Under the pieces are notes generated by a model. The model did no database searches. It was not told the DNA's origin and saw only the letters and a program-made list of their open reading frames with translations. From NCBI RefSeq assembly GCF_031455295.1, contig NZ_JAVDSL010000004.1, forward strand, positions 186,001-250,000: a stretch of 64,000 bases of DNA. Direction: 5' to 3'. Of this stretch, positions 42,463-51,311 are shown piece after piece. The position numbers and the translations under genes were made by a program. Each line of letters begins with the position of its first letter. Position 1 is the stretch's first letter. This DNA is from Leifsonia sp. 1010 (GTDB lineage Bacteria; Actinomycetota; Actinomycetes; Actinomycetales; Microbacteriaceae).

Positions 42463-43788
42463 TCAGATGGAGGAGGGCAGCTCGACCTGGACGGCCTCGC
42501 CGCCGGACGGCGTCAGGCCCGGGTAGAGCGGGAACGCCGCGGTCAGCGCGTCGACGCGGGCACGCAGCGCGCGGGTGTCCGCACCCGGACGCAGGGCCAG
42601 CGCGATGATGTCGGCCACCTCGGTGAACTCGGTGTCGCCGAAGCCACGGGTCGCGAGCGCCGGCGTGCCGATGCGGAGACCGGAGGTCACCATCGGCGGG
42701 CGCGGGTCGAACGGCACGGCGTTGCGGTTCACGGTGATGCCGACCTCGTGCAGCACGTCCTCCGCCTGCTGGCCGTCGAGCTCCGACGTGCGCAGGTCGG
42801 CGAGCACGAGGTGCACGTCGGTCCCGCCCGTGAGCACGTCCACACCGGCGGCGCGGGAGTCGTCGGCGGTCAGGCGCTCGGCGAGCAGCTTCGCACCGCG
42901 GATGGTCCGCTCCTGGCGGTCCTTGAACTCCTCCGTCGCCGCGAGCTTGAACGCGGTCGCCTTCGCGGCGATCACGTGCATGAGCGGCCCGCCCTGCTGG
43001 CCGGGGAAGACGTTCGAGTTGAGCTTCTTGGCGAGCTCGGTGTCGCGGCTCACGATGAAGCCGGAGCGCGGGCCGCCGATGGTCTTGTGGACGGTCGAAC
43101 TGACCACGTCCGCGTAGGGCACGGGCGAGGGATGCAGCCCAGCGGCCACGAGACCGGCGAAGTGCGCCATGTCCACCCACAGCTTCGCTCCGACCTCGTC
43201 GGCGATCTCGCGGAACGCCGAGAAGTCGAGCTGGCGGGGGTAGGCCGACCAGCCGGCGATGATGACCTGCGGCTTGTGCTCGAGCGCCTTGTCGCGCACG
43301 ACGTTCATGTCGACGAGGAAGGTCTCGGGGTCGACGCCGTACGACACGGCGTTGTAGAGCTTGCCGGAGAAGTTGAGCTTCATCCCGTGGGTGAGGTGGC
43401 CGCCGTGGGCGAGCTCCAGGCCCAGGATGGTGTCGCCGGGCGTCGCGATGGCGGAGAGCACGGCGGCGTTCGCGGAGGCACCGGAGTGCGGCTGGACGTT
43501 GGCGTACTCGGCGCCGAAGAGGGCCTTCGCCCGGTCGATCGCGAGCTGCTCGGCGATGTCGACGTACTCGCAGCCGCCGTAGTAGCGGCGGCCCGGGTAG
43601 CCCTCCGCGTACTTGTTGGTGAGGACGGAGCCGACCGCTTCGAGCACCGCGCGCGGCACGAAGTTCTCGGAGGCGATCATCTCGAGGTAGTCGCGCTGGC
43701 GGCCGAGCTCGAGCTGCAGCACCTCCGCGATCTCGGGGTCGACTTCCGCCAGCGGAGCGGTGAACGTCGAGGGGAGGGTATCGGTCAT
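42463..43788 (-). CDS. glyA: Serine hydroxymethyltransferase
   Basis: A 441-residue PLP enzyme converting serine and THF to glycine and 5,10-methylene-THF. The PLP lysine lies in [15 protein letters not shown]; other family motifs are [41 protein letters not shown] and [17 protein letters not shown] 43788 follows GAAGGAG; the open frame upstream runs through the riboswitch and is not coding. First gene of an operon with folD and the YbaK-like gene. Confidence 0.96.
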   Translation of the reverse strand: MTDTLPSTFTAPLAEVDPEIAEVLQLELGRQRDYLEMIASENFVPRAVLEAVGSVLTNKYAEGYPGRRYYGGCEYVDIAEQLAIDRAKALFGAEYANVQPHSGASANAAVLSAIATPGDTILGLELAHGGHLTHGMKLNFSGKLYNAVSYGVDPETFLVDMNVVRDKALEHKPQVIIAGWSAYPRQLDFSAFREIADEVGAKLWVDMAHFAGLVAAGLHPSPVPYADVVSSTVHKTIGGPRSGFIVSRDTELAKKLNSNVFPGQQGGPLMHVIAAKATAFKLAATEEFKDRQERTIRGAKLLAERLTADDSRAAGVDVLTGGTDVHLVLADLRTSELDGQQAEDVLHEVGITVNRNAVPFDPRPPMVTSGLRIGTPALATRGFGDTEFTEVADIIALALRPGADTRALRARVDALTAAFPLYPGLTPSGGEAVQVELPSSI

Positions 43789-43819
43789 GGCCGGCTCCTT
43801 CGTACAGGGATGGACTATT

Positions 43820-43916
43820 GCGTAGCGACCCAGGCGCGCGGCCGCATCCATCCGTGTTCTCGAGGTTCCGTGTCGCTCCCCGATGGTGACCATCTGAGCG
43901 CCAGTCGCGACGGGCC
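43820..43916 (-). promoter_or_regulatory. ZTP (pfl) riboswitch in the glyA leader
   Basis: On the minus strand the leader reads through the conserved ZTP aptamer words GTCGCGACTGGCGC, CACCATCGGGGAGCG and GCGCCTGGGTCGC in the right order and spacing, with a variable linker between. This class senses the folate-stress alarmone ZTP/ZMP and is typically found before one-carbon genes such as glyA and folD, exactly the genes here. The ribosome-binding site lies about 25 bases downstream, so control could be of translation initiation. TATGCT (43919-43924) is a likely -10. Confidence 0.88.
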
Positions 43917-44052
43917 AAGCATAGCAAAGCGGGGACCGGGCGGAACCCTTGCCCATCGCCGAAGGCCCTGCGATACTCGCTGATGGCCGACGCATGCGGG
44001 GCGGGCGGAGTCGGTCTCATCCGCTCTGCCCCGACCCGCAAGGGAGCTCACC

Positions 44053-45576
44053 GTGGTCGTGCCCCGCCCTGTCTCCGCCGAGCCGTCGGAGGGTTCGCCC
44101 TTCGTGCTCGCGCCGACCGCCCGCATCAGCGTCGCCGGGCCCGGAGCGGACGCCGTCGCACGGCTCCTCCGCGACGCCCTGGCCGCCGACTGCTCCCGCG
44201 ACCTGGCGATCGTGGACGAGCCTCCCGCGTTCGGCGACATCGCCGTGGTGATCGCACCGGGCGAGGGTCCGCACGAGGACGGCTCGGACAGCGCGGAGGG
44301 CTACACGCTGGAGGTCGCCGCGGAGGGCGTGCGGCTCGGCGCGGCCACCCCAGCCGGCGCGTTCTGGGGTGTGCAGACGGTGCGCCAGCTGGTCCCGGCC
44401 GACTGCGCCGGCGACCCGCTGACGATCGAGCCCGTCCGCGTCCATGACCATCCCCGGTACGCGTACCGCGGGGCGATGCTGGATGTGGCGCGCCACTTCT
44501 TCACGCCGGCCGAGGTGAAGCGGTTCATCGACGCGATCGTCCTGCTCAAGGTCAACCACCTGCATCTGCACCTGACCGACGACCAGGGCTGGCGCATCCA
44601 CATCGATTCGTGGCCGGAGCTGACCCGCGTCGGCGGCTCGACCGGCAGCGACGGCAGTCGCGGCGGGTTCTACACGCAGGACGAGTTCCGCGACCTCGTC
44701 GCCTACGCGGCCGAACGGCACGTCACCGTGGTCCCGGAGCTGGACATGCCGGGCCACACGAACGCGGCGCTCGCGTCGTATCCCGAGCTGAATCCCGACG
44801 GGGTCGCGCGCCCGCTCTACACCGGCTCGGACGTCGGCTTCAGCACGCTGCAGACCGGGGATGCGGTGACGCGCCGCTTCGTGCGCGACGTCGTCCGCGA
44901 GGTGGCCGCGCTCACGCCGGGACCTCTGCTGCACCTCGGCGGCGACGAGTGCCTGAGCACATCGCCGGCCGACTTCGTCGCGTTCGTTGAGGAGGCCGCG
45001 CGGGTCGTCGCCGAGAACGGCAAGACGCCGGTCGGCTGGCACGAGATGGGCAAGGCGGGCGACCTGCCGGCCGGGACGGTCGGGCAGTACTGGGACTTCA
45101 CCACACCGCGCGAGCGCTCGGCCGAGTACGCGGTCACCTTCGTCCGCGGCGGCGGCTCCCTCATCCTCTCGCCCTCGGACGCCGCCTACCTCGACATCGT
45201 CTATGCGGAGGGCGACCCGATCGGCCAGGACTGGACCGGCAAGCCGACCACTCTGCGCGACGCGTTCGCGTGGGACCCGGCTCGCGTCATCCCGGGCGTC
45301 GGGGATGCGCACATCCTGGGCGTGGAGGCCGCGTTGTGGACGGAGACCGTGACCTCCATCGAGGAGGTCGAGGAGATGGTCCTCCCCCGGCTCGCGGCGG
45401 TGGCCGAGGTGGGGTGGTCTCGGGCGCCCGCCGACACCGAGCCCGTCGAAGCGGCGCGCGACCTCGACGACTTCACCGAGCGCGTCGCCGGGCTCGCCGA
45501 GCACTGGGATGCGGCGGGCACCCGCTACCGCCGCGTGCCCGAGGTGCCGTGGCGACAGGTCACGGGTACCCGATGA
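44053..45576 (+). CDS. Beta-N-acetylhexosaminidase (GH20)
   Basis: A 507-residue enzyme. An N-terminal GH20b-like domain (residues 1-130) precedes the catalytic barrel, which has YRGAMLDVARHFFTPAEVKR, NHLHLHLTDDQGWRI, VPELDMPGHTNAAL and the catalytic pair Asp298-Glu299 in HLGGDECLS. GH20 enzymes release terminal GlcNAc or GalNAc. No signal peptide is present, so it should act in the cytoplasm on imported oligosaccharides, in line with the ABC transporter at 46976-50072. Start GTG 44053 after AAGGGAGCT. Confidence 0.92.
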   Translation: MVVPRPVSAEPSEGSPFVLAPTARISVAGPGADAVARLLRDALAADCSRDLAIVDEPPAFGDIAVVIAPGEGPHEDGSDSAEGYTLEVAAEGVRLGAATPAGAFWGVQTVRQLVPADCAGDPLTIEPVRVHDHPRYAYRGAMLDVARHFFTPAEVKRFIDAIVLLKVNHLHLHLTDDQGWRIHIDSWPELTRVGGSTGSDGSRGGFYTQDEFRDLVAYAAERHVTVVPELDMPGHTNAALASYPELNPDGVARPLYTGSDVGFSTLQTGDAVTRRFVRDVVREVAALTPGPLLHLGGDECLSTSPADFVAFVEEAARVVAENGKTPVGWHEMGKAGDLPAGTVGQYWDFTTPRERSAEYAVTFVRGGGSLILSPSDAAYLDIVYAEGDPIGQDWTGKPTTLRDAFAWDPARVIPGVGDAHILGVEAALWTETVTSIEEVEEMVLPRLAAVAEVGWSRAPADTEPVEAARDLDDFTERVAGLAEHWDAAGTRYRRVPEVPWRQVTGTR

Positions 45577-46822
45577 ACCACAGCAGCACGATTGCCACCG
45601 GCTGCAGAGCGATGCACGCGATCAGGGTCGCCTTCCGCGCCTTCCGGTGACGCGTGAGCCCGCGCGCGCCCGCCAGGGGTGCGAGCGGCAGCAGCAGCCG
45701 GAAGGTGCTCTGCTGCGGCAGGAACACCGCGAACAGGTACAGCCCGTAGCTGGCCGCGTACGCGACGGTCTCCGTCCCGAGCGCGCGGACGGACGGCCGG
45801 GTCACCACCCAGGTGAATCCGGCGACGATCGCGAGCACGATCAGCGCGCCCAGGATGCTGAGGTACTTCCAGCTGAGCAGGAACCACGGCGTCAGCGGGA
45901 TGAACGCCACCTTGCCGATGAAGCCCGTCCACCAGGAGAGCTCGGTGCTGACGTAGGCGTCGCCGGTGCCCGTCACGGCGGCCGCGATGATCGGCCAGGC
46001 GAGGCCGGCCAGCGCCATCAGTCCCCCGGTCACCACCATCGAGAGGCGCTCGCGCGGCAGGAAAGCGTCCGTGCCGCGCCGGGCCCGCATGGTCCGGACG
46101 ACGAGGACGATGGCGAGCGCGAGCGGCAGGGCCAGCGCCCCGGGCCGGGTGAACGCGGCGGCGACGCCGAAGGGCAGCATCAGCCAGTACCGCCGCTGGA
46201 TCATGGTCAGCAGAGCCGCGAACATGAGGAAGAAGAACATGCTCTCGGCGTAGGCGATCTGCAACACGAAGGAGAGCGGGCCGAAGCAGAAGAAGGCCGT
46301 CGCCCAGAACGCGCTGGAGACTCCCGCCCGCGCCGCGACCAGCCGGAACAGCACCACGCTGGCGGCGGCCCCGAAGACCATCGCGACCGCGAACCCGGCG
46401 GGATAGAAGCTCAGCCCGGTGAGGACCATCACGACGCGCACGACCATCGGGAAGAGGGGCAGGAACGCCCACGGGTTCTGCTGCACGGAGCCGTCGCTGT
46501 CGCGCGGAAGGCTGGTGGGGTACCCCTGCTCCACGATCTGGCTGTAGTACGCGCCGTCCCACGAGCCCGAGAACGTGAAGAACGTCGGGTTCATCCGCGG
46601 GCTCGCGTAGTCCCAGTGCGCGACGTTGGCGGTGACGAACAGCGCGAGCATCAGCAGGGTGGTGAGCAGCCGCGAGACGGCGTACAGCACGAGAACGGCC
46701 GCCCACCAGGGCACCTCACGGCCGGCGAAGCGCAGCCGCCGCGGTACCGCCATCGGGCGGCCGGGCAGCTCCGGTCGCCTGGTGCTCGTGGTGCCCGCTG
46801 TCATCGTCCCGTCCGTCGCCAT
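45560..46822 (-). CDS. PIG-V-like mannosyltransferase
   Basis: A 420-residue polytopic membrane protein with about ten helices. The first outer loop has GSWDGAYYSQIVEQGYP, an acidic motif (WDG) typical of PIG-V/GPI-mannosyltransferase-like GT-C enzymes; later segments FFCFGPLSFVLQIAYAESMF and FGVAAAFTRPGALALPLALA fit the family. It probably uses a polyprenyl-phosphate-linked sugar to modify a cell-envelope glycan. It overlaps the hexosaminidase gene 3' end by 17 bases on the opposite strand; no functional link is implied. Confidence 0.83.
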   Translation of the reverse strand: MATDGTMTAGTTSTRRPELPGRPMAVPRRLRFAGREVPWWAAVLVLYAVSRLLTTLLMLALFVTANVAHWDYASPRMNPTFFTFSGSWDGAYYSQIVEQGYPTSLPRDSDGSVQQNPWAFLPLFPMVVRVVMVLTGLSFYPAGFAVAMVFGAAASVVLFRLVAARAGVSSAFWATAFFCFGPLSFVLQIAYAESMFFFLMFAALLTMIQRRYWLMLPFGVAAAFTRPGALALPLALAIVLVVRTMRARRGTDAFLPRERLSMVVTGGLMALAGLAWPIIAAAVTGTGDAYVSTELSWWTGFIGKVAFIPLTPWFLLSWKYLSILGALIVLAIVAGFTWVVTRPSVRALGTETVAYAASYGLYLFAVFLPQQSTFRLLLPLAPLAGARGLTRHRKARKATLIACIALQPVAIVLLWFIGYP

Positions 46823-46914
46823 CCGATCCCTCTCCGGGATCTGCCCTCTGGGATGGTACCCGCCGGAAACGGTCCTCCGGCAGCCGGTTGACGTGGCCTG
46901 AGAGAGTCCTCATA

Positions 46915-46961
46915 CGGCGGGAGGCGACCGCATCGCGCCACACGCGCGGCGCCTCCCGCCG
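46915..46961 (-). terminator. Terminator of the sugar ABC operon
   Basis: Perfect 12-base arms CGGCGGGAGGCG and CGCCTCCCGCCG with a 23-base loop, 15 bases beyond the stop of the last transporter gene. Confidence 0.7.
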
Positions 46962-46975
46962 GGTCCGGGTGTGCC

Positions 46976-47872
46976 CTACTTCACGCTGCCCGCGGTGAGA
47001 CCGCCGACGAGTCGCTTCTCGATGAGCATGAACAGGATGACCACGGGGATGACGGCGACGACCGACACCGCGAACACGTACTGCCAGGCCGCGTCGTACT
47101 GGCCGACGAACTTGGTGAGCGCCACGGAGAGCGGCTGGTTGGCATCCGTCGACAGGATCACGAGGCTCGCCGCGAACTCGTTCCACGACGCGACGAAGGT
47201 GTAGATGATCGCCGTGACGATGCCCGGCCAGACGAGCGGAAGCTGGACGCGGAACAGCACGGTCCACTTCCCCGCTCCGTCGAGCTGCGCGGCCTCGTCG
47301 ACCTCCTTCGGCACGCCCGCGAAGAAGCTGTGCATGATCCAGATCGCGAACGCGAGGTTGAAGGCCGCGTTGACGAGGATCATCGCGAGCCACGTGTCGT
47401 TGATCCCGAGCGCGACCATCTCCTTGAAGAGACCCGTCGCGAGCACGGTCGGCTGGAGCATCTGGGTCACGATGACGAGGAACAGGAAGATCCCGCGACC
47501 CGGGAACCGGAACCGCGCCGTGTAGTAGGCGGCGGGCACGCACACCAGCAGCACCAGCACCGTCGCGAACACGGAGATCACGATGGTGGAGATGAGGTTG
47601 TAAGGCAGCGGTGTCTCCGGCGTCGACCACATCGTGAGGTAGTTCTCGGGATGCCACTGCTCGGGCAGGTAGGTCGGCGGGACCGCGAGGATGTTGTTCC
47701 GACTCTTGAATGAGCCGATCAGCATGATCAGGTACGGCGCGATGAAGACCAGGGCGATCACGATGCCGGCGATGGTCTTCCCGGCGACGCGCCAGGAGGA
47801 TCCGGCGGACCGGGAGCGGCGGCGGCGCGGCGTCGGCGCTCCGGCGAGCGCGACGGGGGCTGGCGCGGTCAC
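46976..47872 (-). CDS. Carbohydrate ABC transporter permease (MalG-type)
   Basis: A 298-residue inner-membrane protein with six helices and the CUT1 EAA loop EVDEAAQLDGAGKWTVLFRV. It pairs with the MalF-type permease encoded upstream (GTGA overlap). No ATPase is encoded in the cluster; actinobacterial CUT1 systems often share one general ATPase (MsiK-like) from elsewhere, which is likely here too. Last gene of the transporter operon. Confidence 0.93.
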   Translation of the reverse strand: MTAPAPVALAGAPTPRRRRSRSAGSSWRVAGKTIAGIVIALVFIAPYLIMLIGSFKSRNNILAVPPTYLPEQWHPENYLTMWSTPETPLPYNLISTIVISVFATVLVLLVCVPAAYYTARFRFPGRGIFLFLVIVTQMLQPTVLATGLFKEMVALGINDTWLAMILVNAAFNLAFAIWIMHSFFAGVPKEVDEAAQLDGAGKWTVLFRVQLPLVWPGIVTAIIYTFVASWNEFAASLVILSTDANQPLSVALTKFVGQYDAAWQYVFAVSVVAVIPVVILFMLIEKRLVGGLTAGSVK

Positions 47873-48825
47873 GAGACCTCCTTCATCGGCTTGACGACCC
47901 AGAGGTAGATGCCGACGACGACGAGCACGATCAGGAAGTTGATCACGCTGAGGGCGCTGGACAGGTCGATGCGCTGCTCGTTCTGGAGCAGCTTGAACAC
48001 GTAGGTGGTCGTCGTGTCCGCTTTATAGCCGGGGATGGATCCGGTCATCAGCTTCAGGATGGGCAGCGAGTTGAACACGTTGATGATGTTGATCAGCGCG
48101 GCCAGGGCGATCGCGCTCCGCAGGTTCGGGAGGGTCACGCTGAAGTACGAGCGGAACGCTCCTGCGCCGTCCATCTTCGCCGCCTCGAGCATGTCGCCGG
48201 GGATGCCGGCGAGCCCGGCGAGGATCGTGTAGGTCGTGAACGGCAGCGAGACGAACACCGCGATGCCGATCGACGAGATGAACGCGGGGATCGGCTCCTT
48301 GGTGAAGCCGAACGGCTCGGCGAGCAAGTGGATGTCGACCAGGAACTTGTTGATGATCCCGTAGAAGGGGTCGAGGCCGTAGACGAACACGGTCGTGGTC
48401 ATGACGACGCTGGCCGCCCACGGGACGATGATCGCCATCCGCACCCAGCGCCGGCCGGGGAAGTTCTTGTCGAGGAACTGGGCGAGGGCGAGCGAGATCA
48501 CGACGGTGATCACGACGACCGAGACCACCCAGACCAGGGAGTTGAGCAGGATGGCGGGGAGCTCCGGCCGCGACAGGACCGTGACGTAGTTCTTCAGGCC
48601 GACCGATCCGTGGTCCACACCGGCGATCGAGATCTTCCGGGTGGAGTTGTAGATCATGTAGCCGGCGGGGAACAGCACGACGCCGAAGATCAGGATGAGG
48701 GCGGGCAGCGTCCACGGCACGGCGTGCCACAGGTCGGACGCCCCGCCTGTGGGCTTGGGGGACGCCCCGCGGCGGGGACGGCCGGTGGCCGCCCCCGCGC
48801 GGGTCGCTTCAGCGGTGCTGGTCAT
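47869..48825 (-). CDS. Carbohydrate ABC transporter permease (MalF-type)
   Basis: A 318-residue inner-membrane protein: cytoplasmic N-terminus of about 35 residues, six to seven helices, and the EAA loop MLEAAKMDGAGAFRSYFSVT. Partner of the MalG-type permease. ATG 48825 lies six bases beyond the stop of the binding-protein gene. The frame is open further upstream inside that gene but would be out of place. Confidence 0.93.
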   Translation of the reverse strand: MTSTAEATRAGAATGRPRRGASPKPTGGASDLWHAVPWTLPALILIFGVVLFPAGYMIYNSTRKISIAGVDHGSVGLKNYVTVLSRPELPAILLNSLVWVVSVVVITVVISLALAQFLDKNFPGRRWVRMAIIVPWAASVVMTTTVFVYGLDPFYGIINKFLVDIHLLAEPFGFTKEPIPAFISSIGIAVFVSLPFTTYTILAGLAGIPGDMLEAAKMDGAGAFRSYFSVTLPNLRSAIALAALINIINVFNSLPILKLMTGSIPGYKADTTTTYVFKLLQNEQRIDLSSALSVINFLIVLVVVGIYLWVVKPMKEVS

Positions 48826-48830
48826 CCGGG

Positions 48831-50072
48831 TTACTGGCCGTCGGCCTTCGCCTGGATGGACTTCAGCAGGTCTTCGGGCTTCGCGCCCTGACCGAGCTGA
48901 CCGATCTGGCTCTGGATCGCGCCCTGCGCGGCCGACCAGTTCGGGTTCGTGGACGGGTAGAACTTGGCGTTCGGCAGGAGGTCGAGGAACGGCTTGATGG
49001 TCTCGTCGGAGCCCATCGCGTCGGCGCCGGACTTGGTCGTCGGCAGGAAGCCTTCGGCCGTGACCCACTTCGTGTAGACGTCCTTCGAGTAGAAGTAGTC
49101 GAGGAACTTCTTGATCGACGCCGTCTTGTCCGTCTTGTTCTTGAACGCCATCAGGTGGTCAGCGACGCCCAGGGTGAACGGCGAGCCGTCCTTGGTGGGG
49201 ATCGGCGCGATGCCGTACTGGAGCGACGGGTTCTTGTCCTTGATCTGCCCGACTGTCGGCGGCAGGCCGACCTGCATGCCGAGCTGGCCCTGGATGAAGA
49301 CGTTCAGCAGCGGGGTGCGGTTGGTCGAACCGGGGTTCGCCTGCGTGTAGCCCTGCGTGATGATCTTCTGCATCTCGGTGGCGCCTTCGACGTTCTCCGA
49401 GCTGTCGATGGTCAGCTTCTTGGCGTCGCCGTATCCGCCGCCCGCTCCGTAGAACCAGATGGCGGTCTCCGCCTGTGCCTCCTCGCTGCCGAGCGGCATG
49501 CCGTACGGCGTGATGCCGGCGGCCTTCAGCTTGGTGGCGGCATCCTCGAATTCGGCCCAGGTCTTCGGCGGGGCCGAGATGCCGGCCTTGGAGAAGTCGT
49601 CCTTGTTGTAGAACAGCGCGCGGGCGGAGGCGATGAACGGGAGACCGTACTGCGTTCCGTCGATGCTCGCGTTCTTCTTGAAGGCGTCCTGGAAGTCGTC
49701 GAGCGTGGCGGAGGAGACGATGTCCTTGGCCGGGTAGAGCAGGTCGTCGGCCGCGAAGCCGGCGAACGCGTCGATGTTCAGGATGTCGGGCTGCTTCTGC
49801 GCCTGGATGCGCGTCTTGATGACGTTGTTGATGTCGGTCCAGGATTCGACGTCGAGGTTGACCTTGATGTCGCTGTTCTTGGCCTCGAAGTCCTTGATGA
49901 TCTGCTGCCACTCGGTCTTGGTGTTGTCCGAGTAGCTGGCGACCATCAGGTCGAGCGTCTGCGCGCCGCCGGACGAGCCTCCGGACCCGCCGCTGAAGCC
50001 GCAGGAGGCGAGCGTCATGGTGGCGACCGCCGCGGTTGCGACCGCCGCTCCCCACCGCAGTGACTTCTTCAT
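48831..50072 (-). CDS. Sugar ABC transporter, substrate-binding lipoprotein
   Basis: A 413-residue lipoprotein: signal peptide ending MTLASC (Cys24), a Gly/Ser-rich linker, then a family 1 solute-binding fold with NVDVES-like lobes, for example ILNIDAFAGFAADDLLYPAK and ALFYNKDDFSKAGISAPPKT. Such proteins bind mono- or oligosaccharides. The divergent aga-like operon and the GH20 enzyme suggest N-acetylated hexosamines as ligand; that is inference. First gene of the transporter operon. Confidence 0.92.
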   Translation of the reverse strand: MKKSLRWGAAVATAAVATMTLASCGFSGGSGGSSGGAQTLDLMVASYSDNTKTEWQQIIKDFEAKNSDIKVNLDVESWTDINNVIKTRIQAQKQPDILNIDAFAGFAADDLLYPAKDIVSSATLDDFQDAFKKNASIDGTQYGLPFIASARALFYNKDDFSKAGISAPPKTWAEFEDAATKLKAAGITPYGMPLGSEEAQAETAIWFYGAGGGYGDAKKLTIDSSENVEGATEMQKIITQGYTQANPGSTNRTPLLNVFIQGQLGMQVGLPPTVGQIKDKNPSLQYGIAPIPTKDGSPFTLGVADHLMAFKNKTDKTASIKKFLDYFYSKDVYTKWVTAEGFLPTTKSGADAMGSDETIKPFLDLLPNAKFYPSTNPNWSAAQGAIQSQIGQLGQGAKPEDLLKSIQAKADGQ

Positions 50073-50159
50073 TGACTTCCTCACTTCTTGAAGGGAAACG
50101 CGAACCGTCACTGCCGATGGAACCTGCGCGACGATGCGTAGCTGTTGATGCTTAGTGAT

Positions 50160-50178
50160 TTGTTTCTGCTCGAAACAA
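50160..50178. promoter_or_regulatory. 19-bp palindrome in the aminosugar control region
   Basis: TTGTTTC-TGCTC-GAAACAA, perfect seven-base arms. Shares GAAACAA with the repeat at 21944-21962. Confidence 0.5.
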
Positions 50179-50311
50179 GCACTTGCACTCAATGGATGAT
50201 CGAAATCATGGCGCGTCCGCTCCCCCGCGTCAAGGACAATGCACAAGATCGTTACACGGCGTTTACAGGATGTGCCGGTGCGCGGTCGCGTCCGACTCGA
50301 AACGATTGAAC

Positions 50312-50349
50312 ATGATCACTAGACAGAGGCTTCGATCATCAGTGATCAT
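50312..50349. promoter_or_regulatory. Candidate operator before the SIS-domain gene
   Basis: ATGATCACT and AGTGATCAT, perfect nine-base arms 20 bases apart, ending 53 bases before the start codon. Confidence 0.5.
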
Positions 50350-50402
50350 TGTGCGAGACAACCACGCACTCGGCCGCGAGAGGCGCAGAACAGGAGCGAT
50401 CA

Positions 50403-51311
50403 GTGACGCACGCACCCACCGCAGGAGCCCACATGGAGGGCGAGCTGCGGTCGCAGCCCGAGACCTGGGCGACCGCGGCCGGCCTGCGTGAGGAGCAGTC
50501 GCTGCTCCCCGCGGCCGGCGAGCGCATCGCCGTCGTCGGCTGCGGGACCTCGTGGTTCATGGCGCAGTCGTACGCGGTCCTGCGCGAGAGTGCCGGACAC
50601 GGCGTCACCGACGCGTTCGCCGCCTCCGAGGCGTTCGTCGACCGCGACTACGACGCGGTCGTCGCCATCACCCGATCCGGGACGACGACCGAGGTGCTGG
50701 AACTGCTCGACGGCCTGCGCTCGTCGGGCAACCGGGCGCGCACCGTGGGGATCGTCGGCGACCCGGACACGCCTCTCGTGAGTCTGGTGGATGTCGCCAT
50801 CCGGCTCCCGTTCGCCGACGAGCAGTCCGTCGTGCAGACCCGGTTCGCGACGACGGCGCTCGCCCTCGTCCGCGCCTCCCTCGGCCACGACCTCGCTCCC
50901 GCGATCGACCAGGCAGCCGCGGCGATCGAAGAGGAGCTGGACGACGAGCTCGTCACCGCCGACCAGTACTCGTTCCTCGGCGCGGGATGGACGGTCGGGC
51001 TCGCGCACGAGGCCGCCCTCAAGATGCGCGAGGCGTCGCAGTCGTGGACGGAGTCGTATCCCGCCAAGGAGTACCGCCACGGCCCGATCGCCATCGCCGC
51101 TCCCGGCCGCGTCACGTGGATGCTGGGCGAGGCTCCCGCAGGGCTCTCCGGCGACCTCGCCGTCACCGGAGCGCGCTTCGAGGACCGCCCGATCGACGGG
51201 ATGGCCGACCTGGTGCGCGCGCAGCGGGTCGCCCTCGCTCGCGCCCGCCGCGCCGGCCTCGACCCCGACAGCCCCCGCAACCTCACTCGATCGGTCATCC
51301 TCCCCTCGTGA
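50403..51311 (+). CDS. SIS-domain aminosugar isomerase/deaminase (AgaS-like)
   Basis: A 302-residue cytoplasmic protein with two SIS domains. The first has VVGCGTSWFMAQSY and ITRSGTTTEVLE (sugar-phosphate binding, residues 44-100), the second EAALKMREASQSWTESYPAKEYRHGPIA, typical of GlmS-isomerase/AgaS relatives. In aga pathways AgaS deaminates and isomerises galactosamine-6-phosphate to tagatose-6-phosphate. The presence of a tagatose-type kinase and aldolase downstream supports that role. GTG 50403 follows CAGGAG. First gene of a six-gene operon coupled by GTGA/ATGA overlaps. Confidence 0.85.
   Translation: MTHAPTAGAHMEGELRSQPETWATAAGLREEQSLLPAAGERIAVVGCGTSWFMAQSYAVLRESAGHGVTDAFAASEAFVDRDYDAVVAITRSGTTTEVLELLDGLRSSGNRARTVGIVGDPDTPLVSLVDVAIRLPFADEQSVVQTRFATTALALVRASLGHDLAPAIDQAAAAIEEELDDELVTADQYSFLGAGWTVGLAHEAALKMREASQSWTESYPAKEYRHGPIAIAAPGRVTWMLGEAPAGLSGDLAVTGARFEDRPIDGMADLVRAQRVALARARRAGLDPDSPRNLTRSVILPS

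Larger units (their letters stand above)
50073..50402. promoter_or_regulatory. Divergent control region of the aminosugar cluster
   Basis: 330 bases without a gene. It holds TTGTTTCTGCTCGAAACAA (50160-50178, arms TTGTTTC/GAAACAA), which overlaps a possible transporter -35; ATGATCGAAATCAT (50197-50210 region); an inverted repeat ATGATCACT (50312-50320) and AGTGATCAT (50341-50349) in front of the SIS gene; and three CGAAA repeats. The DeoR-type regulator at 54186 is the natural candidate to bind some of them. Confidence 0.5.

Noticed and set aside
50251-50268. GTTACAC-GGC-GTTTACA as a fourth PHO box in the aminosugar control region
   Set aside because: The period is 10 bases instead of 11, and no phosphate link is apparent.
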